A DNA stretch of 64,000 nucleotides from UBA6197 sp047638075 (GCF_047638075.1 NZ_JBLJBV010000023.1:1-64000), one strand, 5' to 3'; positions 9,069 to 18,556 are shown, counted from the first letter of the stretch. The notes: a model not told the origin generated them from the letters alone. A program made the numbers and translations.

Positions 9069-9979
9069 CTGCACTGAACACCGACGCCCCCCCTGACTGG
9101 ATCGCCGCCGATTGGGGCACGACGCATCTGCGCCTTTGGGCGATGCGCGGTGGTGAAGTTGCCTTGAAACGCAGTTGCGATCAGGGCATGGGGCGACTGA
9201 CCCCTGCGCAATTCGGCCCCGTTCTGGAAGCCGAGATCGCACAATTTGGCATGGATCTGGCGGGCATTCCCGTTATCGCCTGTGGGATGGTGGGCTCGCG
9301 TCAGGGCTGGGCAGAGGCGCCCTATCGCGCCACCCCGACCGATCCGCGCACAAAGCTGATCCAAGTGGCAAATCATGCCGCGCGCCCGGTTTATATCGCT
9401 TGCGGCATTCGCCAGGATGCCCCGCCTGATGTGATGCGCGGCGAAGAGACCCAGATCGCAGGCTTGCTTGCCCAGACGCCTGATTTTGATGGGGTCGTCT
9501 GCCTGCCAGGCACGCATACGAAATGGGTGCGGCTGCGCGCCGACCAGATCGAGCGGTTTCAAAGCTGCATGACGGGTGAGCTGTTTGAGCTGCTTGCAAA
9601 GCAGTCGGTGCTGCGCCACACGCTAGATACGGACGGCCTGGATCTGGCCGCTTTTGATGCGGCCTGCGCCGAGGCTTTGGCCGATCCTGCGCGCGCCTAT
9701 GGCGGGCTTTTTCAGTTGCGCGCGGCTGCATTGCTGGACAACCTTGACCCGACCAGCGCCGGCTCGCGTCTTTCTGGCCTGTTGATCGGCTGGGAACTGG
9801 CGGCGGTACGCGATTTGTGGGCGGGGCGGACTGTCGCCCTGATCGGCAGCCCGAAACTTGCCGCGTTATATGGCCGTGTGCTGGGCGCCAATGGCGTAGC
9901 GACGCAAGATTACCCCACCGAACCCATAACCCTGGCCGGGCTGCATGCCGCCTGGCAAACCATCGGAGCCTGTTCATGA
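9065..9979 (+). CDS. dgoK: 2-dehydro-3-deoxygalactonokinase
   Basis: The 304-residue protein has the DgoK N-terminal phosphate motif IAADWGTTHLRLWAM and further conserved segments (CGMVGSRQGWAEAPY, GVVCLPGTHTKWVRL). It phosphorylates 2-keto-3-deoxygalactonate to the 6-phospho form using ATP. The ATG lies within the alpha-galactosidase stop (ATGA) and the stop overlaps the aldolase ATG the same way. An in-frame ATG at 9020 lies inside the upstream gene and is not used here. Together with the aldolase it defines the lower De Ley-Doudoroff pathway. Confidence 0.92.
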   Translation: MTALNTDAPPDWIAADWGTTHLRLWAMRGGEVALKRSCDQGMGRLTPAQFGPVLEAEIAQFGMDLAGIPVIACGMVGSRQGWAEAPYRATPTDPRTKLIQVANHAARPVYIACGIRQDAPPDVMRGEETQIAGLLAQTPDFDGVVCLPGTHTKWVRLRADQIERFQSCMTGELFELLAKQSVLRHTLDTDGLDLAAFDAACAEALADPARAYGGLFQLRAAALLDNLDPTSAGSRLSGLLIGWELAAVRDLWAGRTVALIGSPKLAALYGRVLGANGVATQDYPTEPITLAGLHAAWQTIGACS

Positions 9980-10584
9980 GCCGTCCCCTGATTGCCATCC
10001 TGCGCGGGATCACCCCAACCGACGCGCTGCCTGTTACCGAAGCCTTGATTGCGGCAGGAATCGCCCGCATTGAGGTGCCGCTTAATTCGCCCGATCCGCT
10101 GGTCAGCATCAGGGCGATGGTTGATCGCTTTGGCACGCAAGCCGACATCGGTGCCGGTACCGTGCTGACCCCTGAACAGGTGCGTGACGTTGCGGCCACT
10201 GGCGCGCGGCTGATCGTGTCGCCCAATTGCAACCCGTCGGTGATTGCCGAAACCAAGCGCGCGGGGCTGCAAAGCTATCCCGGCGTGATGACCCCGACCG
10301 AGGCTTTCAGCGCGATTGCCGCAGGGGCCGACGCGCTAAAGCTGTTTCCGGGGGAACTGATCGGGCCGGTGGGGTTGCGGGCGATGGCGGCCGTTTTGCC
10401 GCGCGACATTAAGCTGTTTGCTGTTGGTGGGGTCTCGCTTGAGAACATGGCGGACTGGCAGCACGCGGGGGCTGCGGGGTTTGGCATTGGCGGCGCGATT
10501 TACCGCCCCGGCGACAGCGCCAAGGTTGTCGCGCAAAAAGCGCGCGCCCTGGCCGCCCGCTTTGACGAAGTGTTCACACAATGA
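9976..10584 (+). CDS. dgoA: 2-dehydro-3-deoxy-6-phosphogalactonate aldolase
   Basis: The 202-residue class I aldolase belongs to the KDPG/KDPGal family. The opening LIAILRGITP, the catalytic glutamate in RIEVPLNSP, the GAGTVLTPEQV loop and the Schiff-base lysine in ALKLFPGE are all visible. It splits KDPGal into pyruvate and glyceraldehyde 3-phosphate. LNSP in place of the usual residues after IEV is typical of the galactonate rather than the gluconate enzyme, and the adjoining dgoK supports this. Both ends overlap neighbours by four bases. Confidence 0.92.
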   Translation: MSRPLIAILRGITPTDALPVTEALIAAGIARIEVPLNSPDPLVSIRAMVDRFGTQADIGAGTVLTPEQVRDVAATGARLIVSPNCNPSVIAETKRAGLQSYPGVMTPTEAFSAIAAGADALKLFPGELIGPVGLRAMAAVLPRDIKLFAVGGVSLENMADWQHAGAAGFGIGGAIYRPGDSAKVVAQKARALAARFDEVFTQ

Positions 10585-11429
10585 GCGCAAAAATCTACGA
10601 TGACCGCGCCTGTTTTCTGGGTGAGGGGGCGTTCTGGCACCCGGCGCGCGGCCAGCTATTCTGGTTTGACGTCCTGCGCGGGCGGTTGCTAAGCCGCGTG
10701 GGCGATCAGGCGCTTGAATGGCAGATCGGGCAGGTGGCCTCGGCGGCGGGTTGGATTGATCGCGACACATTGCTGATCTCGACCGAGACCGGCCTGCGCC
10801 GGTTTCACATCGAAAGCGGCGCGCATGAACCCGTCGCCGCGATTGAGGCCGAGCGCACCGATACCCGCTGCAATGACGGGCGTGCTGATCCGATGGGGGG
10901 GTTTTGGGCGTCCACCATGGGCAAGACGGCTGCCCCTGAAAGCGGTACGATCTATCGCTATTTCAACGGCGCGGTCGAACCCCTGTTGCGCGATCTTACG
11001 ATCCCGAATGCGATCTGTTTTGCCCCCGATGGTCGGCGCACCTATTTCACCGATACGCCAACGGGCAAGATCATGACACTTGCGCTGGATGCACAGGGCT
11101 GGCCCGAGGGCACGCCAGAGGTCTTTGTTGATCTCGCGCCCGAGGGATTGAACCCCGACGGGGCGGTGACCGATGCCGAAGGCGCGGTGTGGAATGCGCA
11201 ATGGGGGGCCGGACGCGTTGCGCGCTACCTGCCCGATGGCCGCTTTGACTATGCGCTTGGGGTTGCGGGGCGGCACAGTTCATGCCCCGCGTTCGGTGGC
11301 CCCGATCTGCGCCAGCTTTTCGTGACCACGGCACAAGAAGGCATTTCCACACCCGATGCCGCCCAAGGCTGCGTGTTTTCGCTGAAAGCACCCGTTGCCG
11401 GTCGTGCAGAGCCTCGCGTCAGGCTTTGA
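10581..11429 (+). CDS. SMP-30/gluconolactonase-family lactonase, probably galactonolactonase
   Basis: The 282-residue beta-propeller protein has metal-binding residues in the expected places: GEGAFW near residue 15, NAICFAPDGRRTYFTDT in the middle and NPDGAVTDAEGAVWNAQWG later. Such enzymes hydrolyse sugar 1,5- or 1,4-lactones in a metal-dependent way. Here the substrate would be the galactonolactone formed by the locus dehydrogenase. It overlaps dgoA by ATGA and is the last gene of the arm. Family members also act on arabinonolactone or xylonolactone, so specificity rests on context. Confidence 0.88.
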   Translation: MSAKIYDDRACFLGEGAFWHPARGQLFWFDVLRGRLLSRVGDQALEWQIGQVASAAGWIDRDTLLISTETGLRRFHIESGAHEPVAAIEAERTDTRCNDGRADPMGGFWASTMGKTAAPESGTIYRYFNGAVEPLLRDLTIPNAICFAPDGRRTYFTDTPTGKIMTLALDAQGWPEGTPEVFVDLAPEGLNPDGAVTDAEGAVWNAQWGAGRVARYLPDGRFDYALGVAGRHSSCPAFGGPDLRQLFVTTAQEGISTPDAAQGCVFSLKAPVAGRAEPRVRL

Positions 11430-11717
11430 TGCCCCCGATTGCGCGTTAGTGACATCGCGCCAATTTCCCGCCACGCCATCAGAGTCGTTTTTTCTGGGCG
11501 CGCGGGCCTTATCCGTGTCGCCAACCCGTGTTTTGGATGTTGAAACCCGGCTGAAGGGGGCTATCGGTTACCGTCAGGATCGGGGTGTAATTGATCGGGC
11601 TATGCCCGCGCAGCCGACCTAACCGGGCCAAGGCGGCGCCTGACGCCAAGCTGCGGGTCATCGGGGTGCGGCGTGACATACTGGGCGCTTTGAACGGGCG
11701 TTTATGGCAGGTCCGGC

Positions 11718-12311
11718 TTAGCCCAAGGTGTCGTAAAGCCGGCAATCCGGCGACATATGGGTGCGTAGACGCGTGCGCATGGCCTCTGACAGTTCCACAT
11801 CCACCGCTGGGGGCACATTGACGCGGGGCAGGGTGATCGCGCAATCAAGCGCGTCCTCCAGAAAGGTCACGAAGGTATCCATCTCTTCGTAGCGAAAAAT
11901 CCGGTCGACCAGTGCGGTGCCGTCTGAGTCGCAAAGATAGGCGGACTGGCTGCCAATAGAGGCATGCGGTGGGGGTGGCATTTGCATATAGTCTGCCGCA
12001 AAGTTTTCAAAGCTGCGCCCGCGCATCGAATGTTCCGGGTCGTCGATATCGTCCCGCTGGCGAAAGCGAAACCAACTGCGCAACCATTCTACGGGCTCGC
12101 GCATCAGGGCCACTGTGGTGAAACCACCACCGGCTGAGGCGGCCAAAAGGGGGGCCAGATGGTGCTGATAATTTGCCGCACTGACATGTTTGAGGGCCTC
12201 GGGGCGCTGTATCGCAACGCTGGCCAATGATTCCAGTGCGGCCTCGATCGCTGTGGATCCGGCCTTGGGGGTTGCCAGAAAGACCAGCCTTTGTTCCCAA
12301 AATATCAGCAT
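11718..12311 (-). CDS. Sulfotransferase-like protein
   Basis: The 197-residue product begins MLIFWEQRLVFLATPKAGSTAIEAALE. TPKAGST matches the 5'-phosphosulfate-binding loop of PAPS-dependent sulfotransferases, and ALMREPVEWLRSWF resembles their 3'-phosphate-binding RxPxxxxxS region. The start at 12311 is chosen because the homologous sequence begins there; an upstream ATG at 12374 would add 21 residues of no recognisable character. It is divergent from recA. The 288 bases between it and the lactonase gene (11430-11717) contain no gene I can support. Confidence 0.65.
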   Translation of the reverse strand: MLIFWEQRLVFLATPKAGSTAIEAALESLASVAIQRPEALKHVSAANYQHHLAPLLAASAGGGFTTVALMREPVEWLRSWFRFRQRDDIDDPEHSMRGRSFENFAADYMQMPPPPHASIGSQSAYLCDSDGTALVDRIFRYEEMDTFVTFLEDALDCAITLPRVNVPPAVDVELSEAMRTRLRTHMSPDCRLYDTLG

Positions 12312-12451
12312 GATGCCCTTTGCGCGCTGGTTGTTTGGTTTGCCTATAGAGAATTCGACATAAACGTAAACCACTCCTTAACCAGTTTGACAAAGATTGG
12401 CTTAGAGAAAAATTATGTTGAAATGTTCTGTTCAGGGCTTCATACGAGTGA

Positions 12452-12466
12452 GAACAAGACGGGAAC
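12452..12466. promoter_or_regulatory. SOS (LexA) box upstream of recA
   Basis: GAAC-N7-GAAC is a perfect match, read on the other strand, to GTTC-N7-GTTC, the LexA box of alphaproteobacteria. It lies 62 bases before the recA GTG start, where a repressor would block the promoter. The direct-repeat form differs from the palindromic CTGT-N8-ACAG box of enterics, which fits the taxonomic call. Confidence 0.85.
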
Positions 12467-12528
12467 AAATCGCGCGGGAAGGCATTGATTGCTGCTGGCC
12501 CCGGGCTGTGAGATAAGGAAGCACAAAC

Positions 12529-13596
12529 GTGGCAACAACGAGCCTTTTTGACATGAATGACAAGAAAAACGCGGATAAGCAAAAGGCGCTCGACTCGGCG
12601 CTGGCGCAAATCGAGCGGCAGTTCGGCAAGGGCTCGATCATGAAGCTCGGGGCCGATAACGCCGTGATGGATATCGAGGCGACCTCGACGGGGTCACTGG
12701 GGTTGGACATTGCGCTGGGAATAGGCGGCTTGCCAAAAGGCCGGATCATTGAGATTTATGGGCCCGAAAGTTCCGGCAAGACAACGCTGACGCTGCATGT
12801 GGTGGCGGAAGAACAGAAAAAAGGCGGGGTTTGCGCCTTTGTCGACGCGGAACACGCGCTTGACCCGCAATACGCCAAAAAGCTGGGTGTGGATCTTGAT
12901 GAGCTGCTGATCAGCCAGCCCGATACCGGTGAACAGGCGCTGGAAATTGTGGACACGCTGGTGCGTTCAGGCGCGGTCAGCCTTGTGGTTGTCGACTCGG
13001 TCGCGGCGTTGGTGCCGAAATCAGAGATCGAGGGCGATATGGGGGACATGCAGATGGGCAGCCAGGCCCGTCTGATGAGCCAGGCGATGCGCAAGCTGAC
13101 CGCCAGTATCGGGCGCAGCAACTGCATGGTGATTTTTATCAACCAGATCCGGATGAAGATCGGCGTGATGTTTGGCAGCCCCGAAACCACCACCGGCGGC
13201 AATGCGCTGAAATTCTACGCGAGCGTGCGGCTGGATATCCGCCGGATCGGGGCGATCAAGGACCGCGATGAGGTTGTAGGCAACTCGACCCGCGTCAAGG
13301 TGGTGAAAAACAAGGTGGCGCCGCCGTTCAAACAGGTCGAATTCGATATCATGTATGGCGAGGGTATCTCGAAGGTGGGCGAACTGGTTGATCTGGGGGT
13401 CAAGGCCGGCGTGGTTGACAAATCGGGCGCGTGGTATTCCTACGGCGATGAGAGAATTGGCCAAGGGCGCGAAAACGCAAAACAATTTTTGCGCGATAAC
13501 CCGGCAATGGCGCTGTCGATCGAAGACAAGATCCGCGCCGGGCACGGGCTTGATTTCACCGCAGCCGAGACAGACGACAGTCTGACGGAGGAGTGA
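12529..13596 (+). CDS. recA: Recombinase RecA
   Basis: The 355-residue protein is full length and canonical: Walker A GPESSGKTT, Walker B LVVVDSVAALVP, the MAW-type linker and loop L2 region GNALKFYASVRLDIRR. It forms filaments on single-stranded DNA for homologous recombination and triggers LexA self-cleavage. The start is GTG (VATTSLFDMNDKKNADKQ), preceded by AAGGAAG; an internal ATG at codon 9 is possible but has a weaker site. The SOS box at 12452-12466 indicates DNA-damage induction. A hairpin terminator follows. Confidence 0.98.
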   Translation: MATTSLFDMNDKKNADKQKALDSALAQIERQFGKGSIMKLGADNAVMDIEATSTGSLGLDIALGIGGLPKGRIIEIYGPESSGKTTLTLHVVAEEQKKGGVCAFVDAEHALDPQYAKKLGVDLDELLISQPDTGEQALEIVDTLVRSGAVSLVVVDSVAALVPKSEIEGDMGDMQMGSQARLMSQAMRKLTASIGRSNCMVIFINQIRMKIGVMFGSPETTTGGNALKFYASVRLDIRRIGAIKDRDEVVGNSTRVKVVKNKVAPPFKQVEFDIMYGEGISKVGELVDLGVKAGVVDKSGAWYSYGDERIGQGRENAKQFLRDNPAMALSIEDKIRAGHGLDFTAAETDDSLTEE

Positions 13597-13621
13597 TCCG
13601 TCGGCTTTCACGATACGGACG

Positions 13622-13647
13622 CGGCCGGGCTGATCCCCGGCCGTTTT
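13622..13647 (+). terminator. Rho-independent terminator after recA
   Basis: CGGCCGGG (13622-13629) and CCCGGCCG (13636-13643) form an 8-bp GC stem with a six-base loop, followed by TTTT. It lies 26 bases after the recA stop and before alaS, which is therefore transcribed separately or by readthrough. Confidence 0.8.
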
Positions 13648-13729
13648 GCTGAGGGAACGTTACCGGTTCTGGACAGGCTGGGGACCGGGCGTTAAACGGG
13701 ATCAAACCCGCCCATAAAGGCCCAATCAT

Positions 13730-16387
13730 ATGCCCAGCCTGAACGATATCCGCGCGACCTTCCTTGGCTATTTTGAACGCAACGGCCACCGCGTTGTGGA
13801 CAGCAGCCCGCTGGTGCCACGCAATGACCCGACCTTGATGTTTGCCAACTCTGGCATGGTGCAGTTCAAGAACTGTTTCACCGGGGTCGAGCAGCGCGAT
13901 TACAAACGCGCCACAACCGCGCAGAAATGTGTCCGCGCGGGTGGAAAACACAATGACCTTGATAATGTTGGCTATACCGCGCGCCACCACACCTTTTTTG
14001 AGATGCTGGGCAATTTCAGCTTTGGCGATTACTTCAAGGCCGATGCGATTCCCTTCGCCTGGGAATTGCTGACCAAGGAATTCGGTATCAACAAAGACCG
14101 GCTTTTGGTCACCGTCTATCACACCGATGATGAGGCCGCGACGATCTGGAAAAAGGTCGCGGGGCTATCGGATGACCGGATCATCCGCATTCCTACCAAT
14201 GACAATTTCTGGATGATGGGACCGACCGGCCCCTGTGGCCCCTGTACGGAAATTTTTTATGACCACGGGGATCATATCTGGGGCGGTCTGCCGGGCAGCA
14301 AAGACGAGGACGGCGACCGTTTCATCGAAATCTGGAACCTCGTCTTCATGCAGTATGAGCAGTTTGAAGACGGCAGCAAACGCCCGCTTGAGATGCAGTC
14401 GATCGACACCGGTATGGGGTTGGAGCGGATCGGCGCGCTGCTGCAAGGCAAGCATGACAACTACGACACGGACCTGATGCGCAGCCTGATCGAGGCCAGC
14501 GCGCAGGCGACCTCAACAGACCCCGATGGCCCCGGCAAGGTGCATCACCGCGTTATTGCCGACCATCTGCGGTCAACCTCGTTCCTGATTGCGGATGGGG
14601 TCATGCCCAGCAATGAGGGGCGCGGTTATGTGCTGCGCCGGATCATGCGCCGCGCCATGCGCCATGCGCATATGCTGGGCACCCAGGATCCGGTGATGTT
14701 CAAACTGGTCACGGCGCTGGTGCGGCAGATGGGCGGGGCCTACCCCGAACTGACCCGCGCGCAGGCGCTGATCGAAGAGACGCTGAAGCTGGAGGAAACC
14801 CGTTTCAAGCAGACACTGGACCGTGGGCTGAAACTGCTGGATGACGAATTGTTGCATCTGCCGGCGGGTGCCGCACTGCCGGGCGCTGCGGCCTTCAAGC
14901 TTTACGATACTTATGGCTTTCCGCTGGATCTGACGCAGGATGCGCTGCGCGAAAAGGGCCGCGCCGTTGAAACCGAAGGGTTCGACGCCGCCATGGCCGA
15001 GCAAAAGGCCAAGGCGCGGGCCAGCTGGTCCGGCTCTGGCGAGGCGCAGGATGCAACCATCTGGTTCGAGTTGGCCGAAAAACACGGTCCGACGGAATTT
15101 CTGGGCTATGATACCGAAACCGCCGAAGGCCAGATCACCGCGCTGATCATCGACGGCGCCGAAGTTGCCACCGCCAACGGCGCCGTGCAGATCGTCGCCA
15201 ACCAATCTCCGTTTTATGCGGAAAGCGGCGGTCAGGTGGGCGATACGGGCACGCTGCGCACGGAAACCGGTTTTGCCCGGATCACCGACACCAAAAAGGT
15301 GGCGGGAGTCTTTATTCATATCGCTACTGTGACCGAGGGCGAGATTGCACAGGGTCAGGCCGCGAAGCTTGAGGTTTCGCACAGCCGCCGCGCAGCGATC
15401 AGGGCAAACCACTCGGCCACGCACCTTCTGCACGAGGCGTTGCGCCGCGCGCTGGGGGACCACGTTGCGCAAAAGGGTAGCCTTAATGCCGAAGACCGGC
15501 TGCGCTTTGACTTTTCCCATTCCAAGGGGCTGACCGCCGACGAACTGGCGGCAGTCGAGGCAGAGGTGAACGACTACATCCGCCAGAATACATCGGTGGA
15601 AACCCGGATCATGACCCCCGATGACGCCCGCGCGCTTGGCGCGCAGGCGCTGTTTGGCGAGAAATACGGCGATGAGGTGCGGGTGGTTTCGATGGGCCGC
15701 CAGCTTGGCTCGGGTAAGGGCGCCAATGGCGCGACCTATAGTCTTGAGCTTTGCGGTGGCACCCATGTGGCGCGCACCGGCGATATCGGGGCGTTCGTGG
15801 CACTGGGGGACAGTGCGTCCTCGGCCGGGGTGCGCCGATTCGAGGCGCTGACGGGGCAGGTGGCGCTTGACTATCTTGGCACCCAGGCCGCACGTCTGGC
15901 CGAGGTCGCGGCGCTTTTGAAAACCACGCCCGCAGACGCAACGGGGCGCGTTCGCGCATTGATTGACGAACGCCGCACGCTTTCCAATGAGCTGGCGCAG
16001 GCGCGCCGGGAACTGGCGATGGGCGGCAACGGTGCCGGTGGCCCAGAAGTTCGCGAAATCAATGGGTTGAAGTTCATAGCGCAAGTGCTTTCCGGGGTCA
16101 CGGGCAAGGAACTTCCCGGTATCGTGGATGACCTGAAGACGCGTGTTGGTTCCGGGGCGGTGCTGGTTGTTGCCGATACCGGCGGCAAGGCGGCGGCGGC
16201 GGCCGGGGTCACCCCTGATCTGGTGGCGCGGTTGTCTGCTGTGGATCTGGTCAAAGCGGCTGCCGAGGCGCTTGGCGGTAAAGGCGGCGGTGGCCGCCCC
16301 GACATGGCGCAGGCCGGTGGCGCGGACGCCAGCAAATCACCTCAAGCAATAGCCGCCGTTGAAGCCCTGATAGGAGCCCTGAAATGA
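13730..16387 (+). CDS. alaS: Alanine--tRNA ligase
   Basis: The 885-residue class II synthetase charges tRNA-Ala. The N-terminal catalytic core contains MFANSGMVQFKNCFTG and TARHHTFFEMLGNFSFGDYFK. The editing domain has the zinc ligands HSATHLLHEALR and CGGTHVARTGDIG, and a C-Ala domain follows with a glycine-rich GGKGGGGRPDMAQAGG stretch. The length is standard. AAAGG precedes the ATG by nine bases. Its TGA overlaps the ATG of the small DUF1330 gene (ATGA), so the two are co-translated. Confidence 0.98.
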   Translation: MPSLNDIRATFLGYFERNGHRVVDSSPLVPRNDPTLMFANSGMVQFKNCFTGVEQRDYKRATTAQKCVRAGGKHNDLDNVGYTARHHTFFEMLGNFSFGDYFKADAIPFAWELLTKEFGINKDRLLVTVYHTDDEAATIWKKVAGLSDDRIIRIPTNDNFWMMGPTGPCGPCTEIFYDHGDHIWGGLPGSKDEDGDRFIEIWNLVFMQYEQFEDGSKRPLEMQSIDTGMGLERIGALLQGKHDNYDTDLMRSLIEASAQATSTDPDGPGKVHHRVIADHLRSTSFLIADGVMPSNEGRGYVLRRIMRRAMRHAHMLGTQDPVMFKLVTALVRQMGGAYPELTRAQALIEETLKLEETRFKQTLDRGLKLLDDELLHLPAGAALPGAAAFKLYDTYGFPLDLTQDALREKGRAVETEGFDAAMAEQKAKARASWSGSGEAQDATIWFELAEKHGPTEFLGYDTETAEGQITALIIDGAEVATANGAVQIVANQSPFYAESGGQVGDTGTLRTETGFARITDTKKVAGVFIHIATVTEGEIAQGQAAKLEVSHSRRAAIRANHSATHLLHEALRRALGDHVAQKGSLNAEDRLRFDFSHSKGLTADELAAVEAEVNDYIRQNTSVETRIMTPDDARALGAQALFGEKYGDEVRVVSMGRQLGSGKGANGATYSLELCGGTHVARTGDIGAFVALGDSASSAGVRRFEALTGQVALDYLGTQAARLAEVAALLKTTPADATGRVRALIDERRTLSNELAQARRELAMGGNGAGGPEVREINGLKFIAQVLSGVTGKELPGIVDDLKTRVGSGAVLVVADTGGKAAAAAGVTPDLVARLSAVDLVKAAAEALGGKGGGGRPDMAQAGGADASKSPQAIAAVEALIGALK

Positions 16388-16683
16388 CAACACCAACTGC
16401 CCTTTGGATCGCCCATGTGCATGTGACCGACGCAGAGGCCTATGGCCGGTATGCCAACCTTGCCACGGCAGCGCTTGCCGCGCATGGCGGTGTGTTTCTG
16501 GCCCGCGGCGCGCGTTACGTTCAACTTGAAGGGCAGGACCGGGCGCGCAATGTTGTTGTGCGTTTTCCCAGCCTTGAGGCGGCGCAAGCGTGCTATCGCA
16601 GCGCCGAGTATCAGGCTGCACTGGCGCACGCCAAAGATGCCGCCGAGCGCGATCTGGTGATCGTCGAAGAGGTTTTGCCGTAA
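16384..16683 (+). CDS. DUF1330-family small protein
   Basis: The 99-residue protein has the pattern of DUF1330 ferredoxin-like proteins: ALWIAHVHVTDAEAYGRYANLA, then FLARGARYVQLEG and a C-terminal SAEYQAALAHAKDAAERDLVIVE. The function of the family is not established. It is coupled to alaS by an ATGA overlap and followed by a hairpin shared with typA. The arrangement with alaS does not suggest a role. Confidence 0.8.
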   Translation: MTTPTALWIAHVHVTDAEAYGRYANLATAALAAHGGVFLARGARYVQLEGQDRARNVVVRFPSLEAAQACYRSAEYQAALAHAKDAAERDLVIVEEVLP

Positions 16684-16691
16684 TTGATTAT

Positions 16692-16725
16692 AAAAGCGCC
16701 CCCTGCCGCAGGGCTGCGGCGGGGG
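16692..16725 (-). terminator. Terminator between the DUF1330 gene and typA
   Basis: CCCCC-T-GCCGC (16699-16709) pairs with GCGGC-GGGGG (16716-16725) around a short loop, with one bulged T. Read on the minus strand the stem is followed by CGCTTTTATAAT, a usable T run for typA. On the plus strand there is no T run, though the stem could still slow the converging transcript. Confidence 0.65.
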
Positions 16726-16738
16726 GTCGTTGCTGAAA

Positions 16739-18556
16739 TCAGGCGGATTTGGCCTGGCGTTTGCGTTCGTGCGGATCAAGAAACCGTTTGCGCAGCCGAA
16801 TGTTTTTCGGTGTTACTTCGACCAGCTCATCATCGTCGATATAAGAGATGGATTCCTCAAGGCTAAGGCGGACCGGCGTGGTCAGGCGCACCGCCTCATC
16901 CGTGCCCGAGGCGCGAACGTTGGTCAGTTTCTTGCCTTTCAGGGGATTCACCTCAAGGTCATTGTCGCGGCTGTGTTCGCCAATGATCATGCCCTCATAG
17001 ATCTGTTCCTGCGCGCCGATGAACATCTTGCCACGCTCTTCCAGATTCCAAAGCGCATAGGCAACCGACACCCCGGTTTCCATCGACACCAAAACACCCT
17101 GGCGACGGCCCTGGATCGGGCCTTTGTAAGGTGCCCAGTCATGAAAGATGCGGTTCAAGACGCCATTGCCGCGCGTATCGGTCATGAATTCGCCCTGATA
17201 CCCGATCAGCCCGCGCGAGGGCACATAGGCGATGATGCGGGTTTTGCCATGACCGGCGGGGCGCATTTCGGCCAGTTCGCCCTTGCGGGTCGAGGTCAGC
17301 TTTTCAATGACCACGCCTGAGTATTCGTCATCGACATCAATGATGACCTCTTCGATCGGCTCATGGCGCACGCCGTCAATTTCGCGGTAGATCACGCGCG
17401 GCCGCGAGATGGAAAGCTCAAAGCCCTCGCGGCGCATGTTTTCGATCAGCACACCCATCTGCAATTCGCCGCGCCCCGAAACGACAAAGGCATCACCGCC
17501 CGGCGTGTCTTCGACCTTGATGGCGACGTTGGATTCAGCCTCTTTCATCAGCCGTTCGCGGATCACCCGGCTTTGCACCTTGGAGCCGTCACGGCCTGCC
17601 AGCGGGCTGTCGTTGATGCCGAAAGTAACCGAAATGGTTGGCGGATCAATTGGTTGCGAGGGCAGGGGAATGTCAACCGACGGATCGCACAGCGTGTCGG
17701 CCACGGTCGCCTTGGTCATTCCGGCGATGGTGACGATGTCACCCGCAACGGCCTCGTCGATGGGCTGTTGGCCAAGGCCGCGGAAAGCCATGATCTTGGT
17801 CGCGCGGAACTGCTCGATCCGCTCACCGGTGCGCGACAGCGCCTTCAGGGTGTCGCCCACCTTCAGATGGCCGGTTTCAACCCGCCCGGTCAAGATACGG
17901 CCAATGAAGGGATCCGCCCCCAGTGTGGTGGCGAGCATCGTGAAAGGCTCATCCACGCGGGCGGTTTGTTTGGGGGCCTCGACGTGGCGCACGATCAAAT
18001 CGAAAAGCGCCGAAAGATCCTTGCGCGGGCCGTCCAGCGTTTCATCCGCCCAGCCACCGATTCCCGAGGCATAGATATGCGGAAAGTCCAGTTGTTCATC
18101 ACTCGCGCCAAGGTTTGCGAAAAGGTCGAACACCTCATCCAGCGCACGGTCGGGTTCAGCGGCGGGCTTGTCGACCTTGTTCAGCACGACGATGGGGCGA
18201 AGCCCAAGCGCCAGCGCCTTTGAGGTCACGAATTTCGTCTGCGGCATCGGCCCTTCGGCGGCATCCACCAAAAGGCACACACCATCGACCATCGACAGGA
18301 TCCGTTCCACCTCGCCGCCGAAATCGGCGTGGCCGGGGGTGTCGACGATATTGATCCGCACGCCCTTCCATTCAACCGAAGTCGCCTTGGCAAGGATGGT
18401 GATCCCGCGTTCGCGCTCAATATCGTTGCTGTCCATCGCCCGTTCGGTCGTGGCCTGATTTTCCCGATAAGTGCCCGATTGCTTCAAAAGCTCGTCCACC
18501 ATCGTGGTCTTGCCATGGTCAACGTGTGCGATAATCGCGATATTGCGAATTTCCAT
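16739..18556 (-). CDS. typA: Translational GTPase TypA/BipA
   Basis: The 605-residue protein is a full-length TypA. G1 is AHVDHGKTT, G3 DTPGHADFGGEVER and G4 VLNKVDKP; EF-G-like domains II, III and V follow, with the TypA-specific C-terminal domain (SRGLIGYQGEFMTDTRGNGVLNRIFHDW). It binds ribosomes under stress or low temperature and assists ribosome assembly. It stands alone on the minus strand with a terminator after it. Confidence 0.97.
   Translation of the reverse strand: MEIRNIAIIAHVDHGKTTMVDELLKQSGTYRENQATTERAMDSNDIERERGITILAKATSVEWKGVRINIVDTPGHADFGGEVERILSMVDGVCLLVDAAEGPMPQTKFVTSKALALGLRPIVVLNKVDKPAAEPDRALDEVFDLFANLGASDEQLDFPHIYASGIGGWADETLDGPRKDLSALFDLIVRHVEAPKQTARVDEPFTMLATTLGADPFIGRILTGRVETGHLKVGDTLKALSRTGERIEQFRATKIMAFRGLGQQPIDEAVAGDIVTIAGMTKATVADTLCDPSVDIPLPSQPIDPPTISVTFGINDSPLAGRDGSKVQSRVIRERLMKEAESNVAIKVEDTPGGDAFVVSGRGELQMGVLIENMRREGFELSISRPRVIYREIDGVRHEPIEEVIIDVDDEYSGVVIEKLTSTRKGELAEMRPAGHGKTRIIAYVPSRGLIGYQGEFMTDTRGNGVLNRIFHDWAPYKGPIQGRRQGVLVSMETGVSVAYALWNLEERGKMFIGAQEQIYEGMIIGEHSRDNDLEVNPLKGKKLTNVRASGTDEAVRLTTPVRLSLEESISYIDDDELVEVTPKNIRLRKRFLDPHERKRQAKSA

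Noticed and set aside
12367..12381. TAAA-N7-TTAA upstream of recA as a CtrA box
   Set aside because: One half-site has a mismatch and nothing else links these genes to CtrA.
14573..16084. A 503-codon frame on the minus strand
   Set aside because: It lies entirely opposite alaS, a certain gene, and is a by-product of high GC content.
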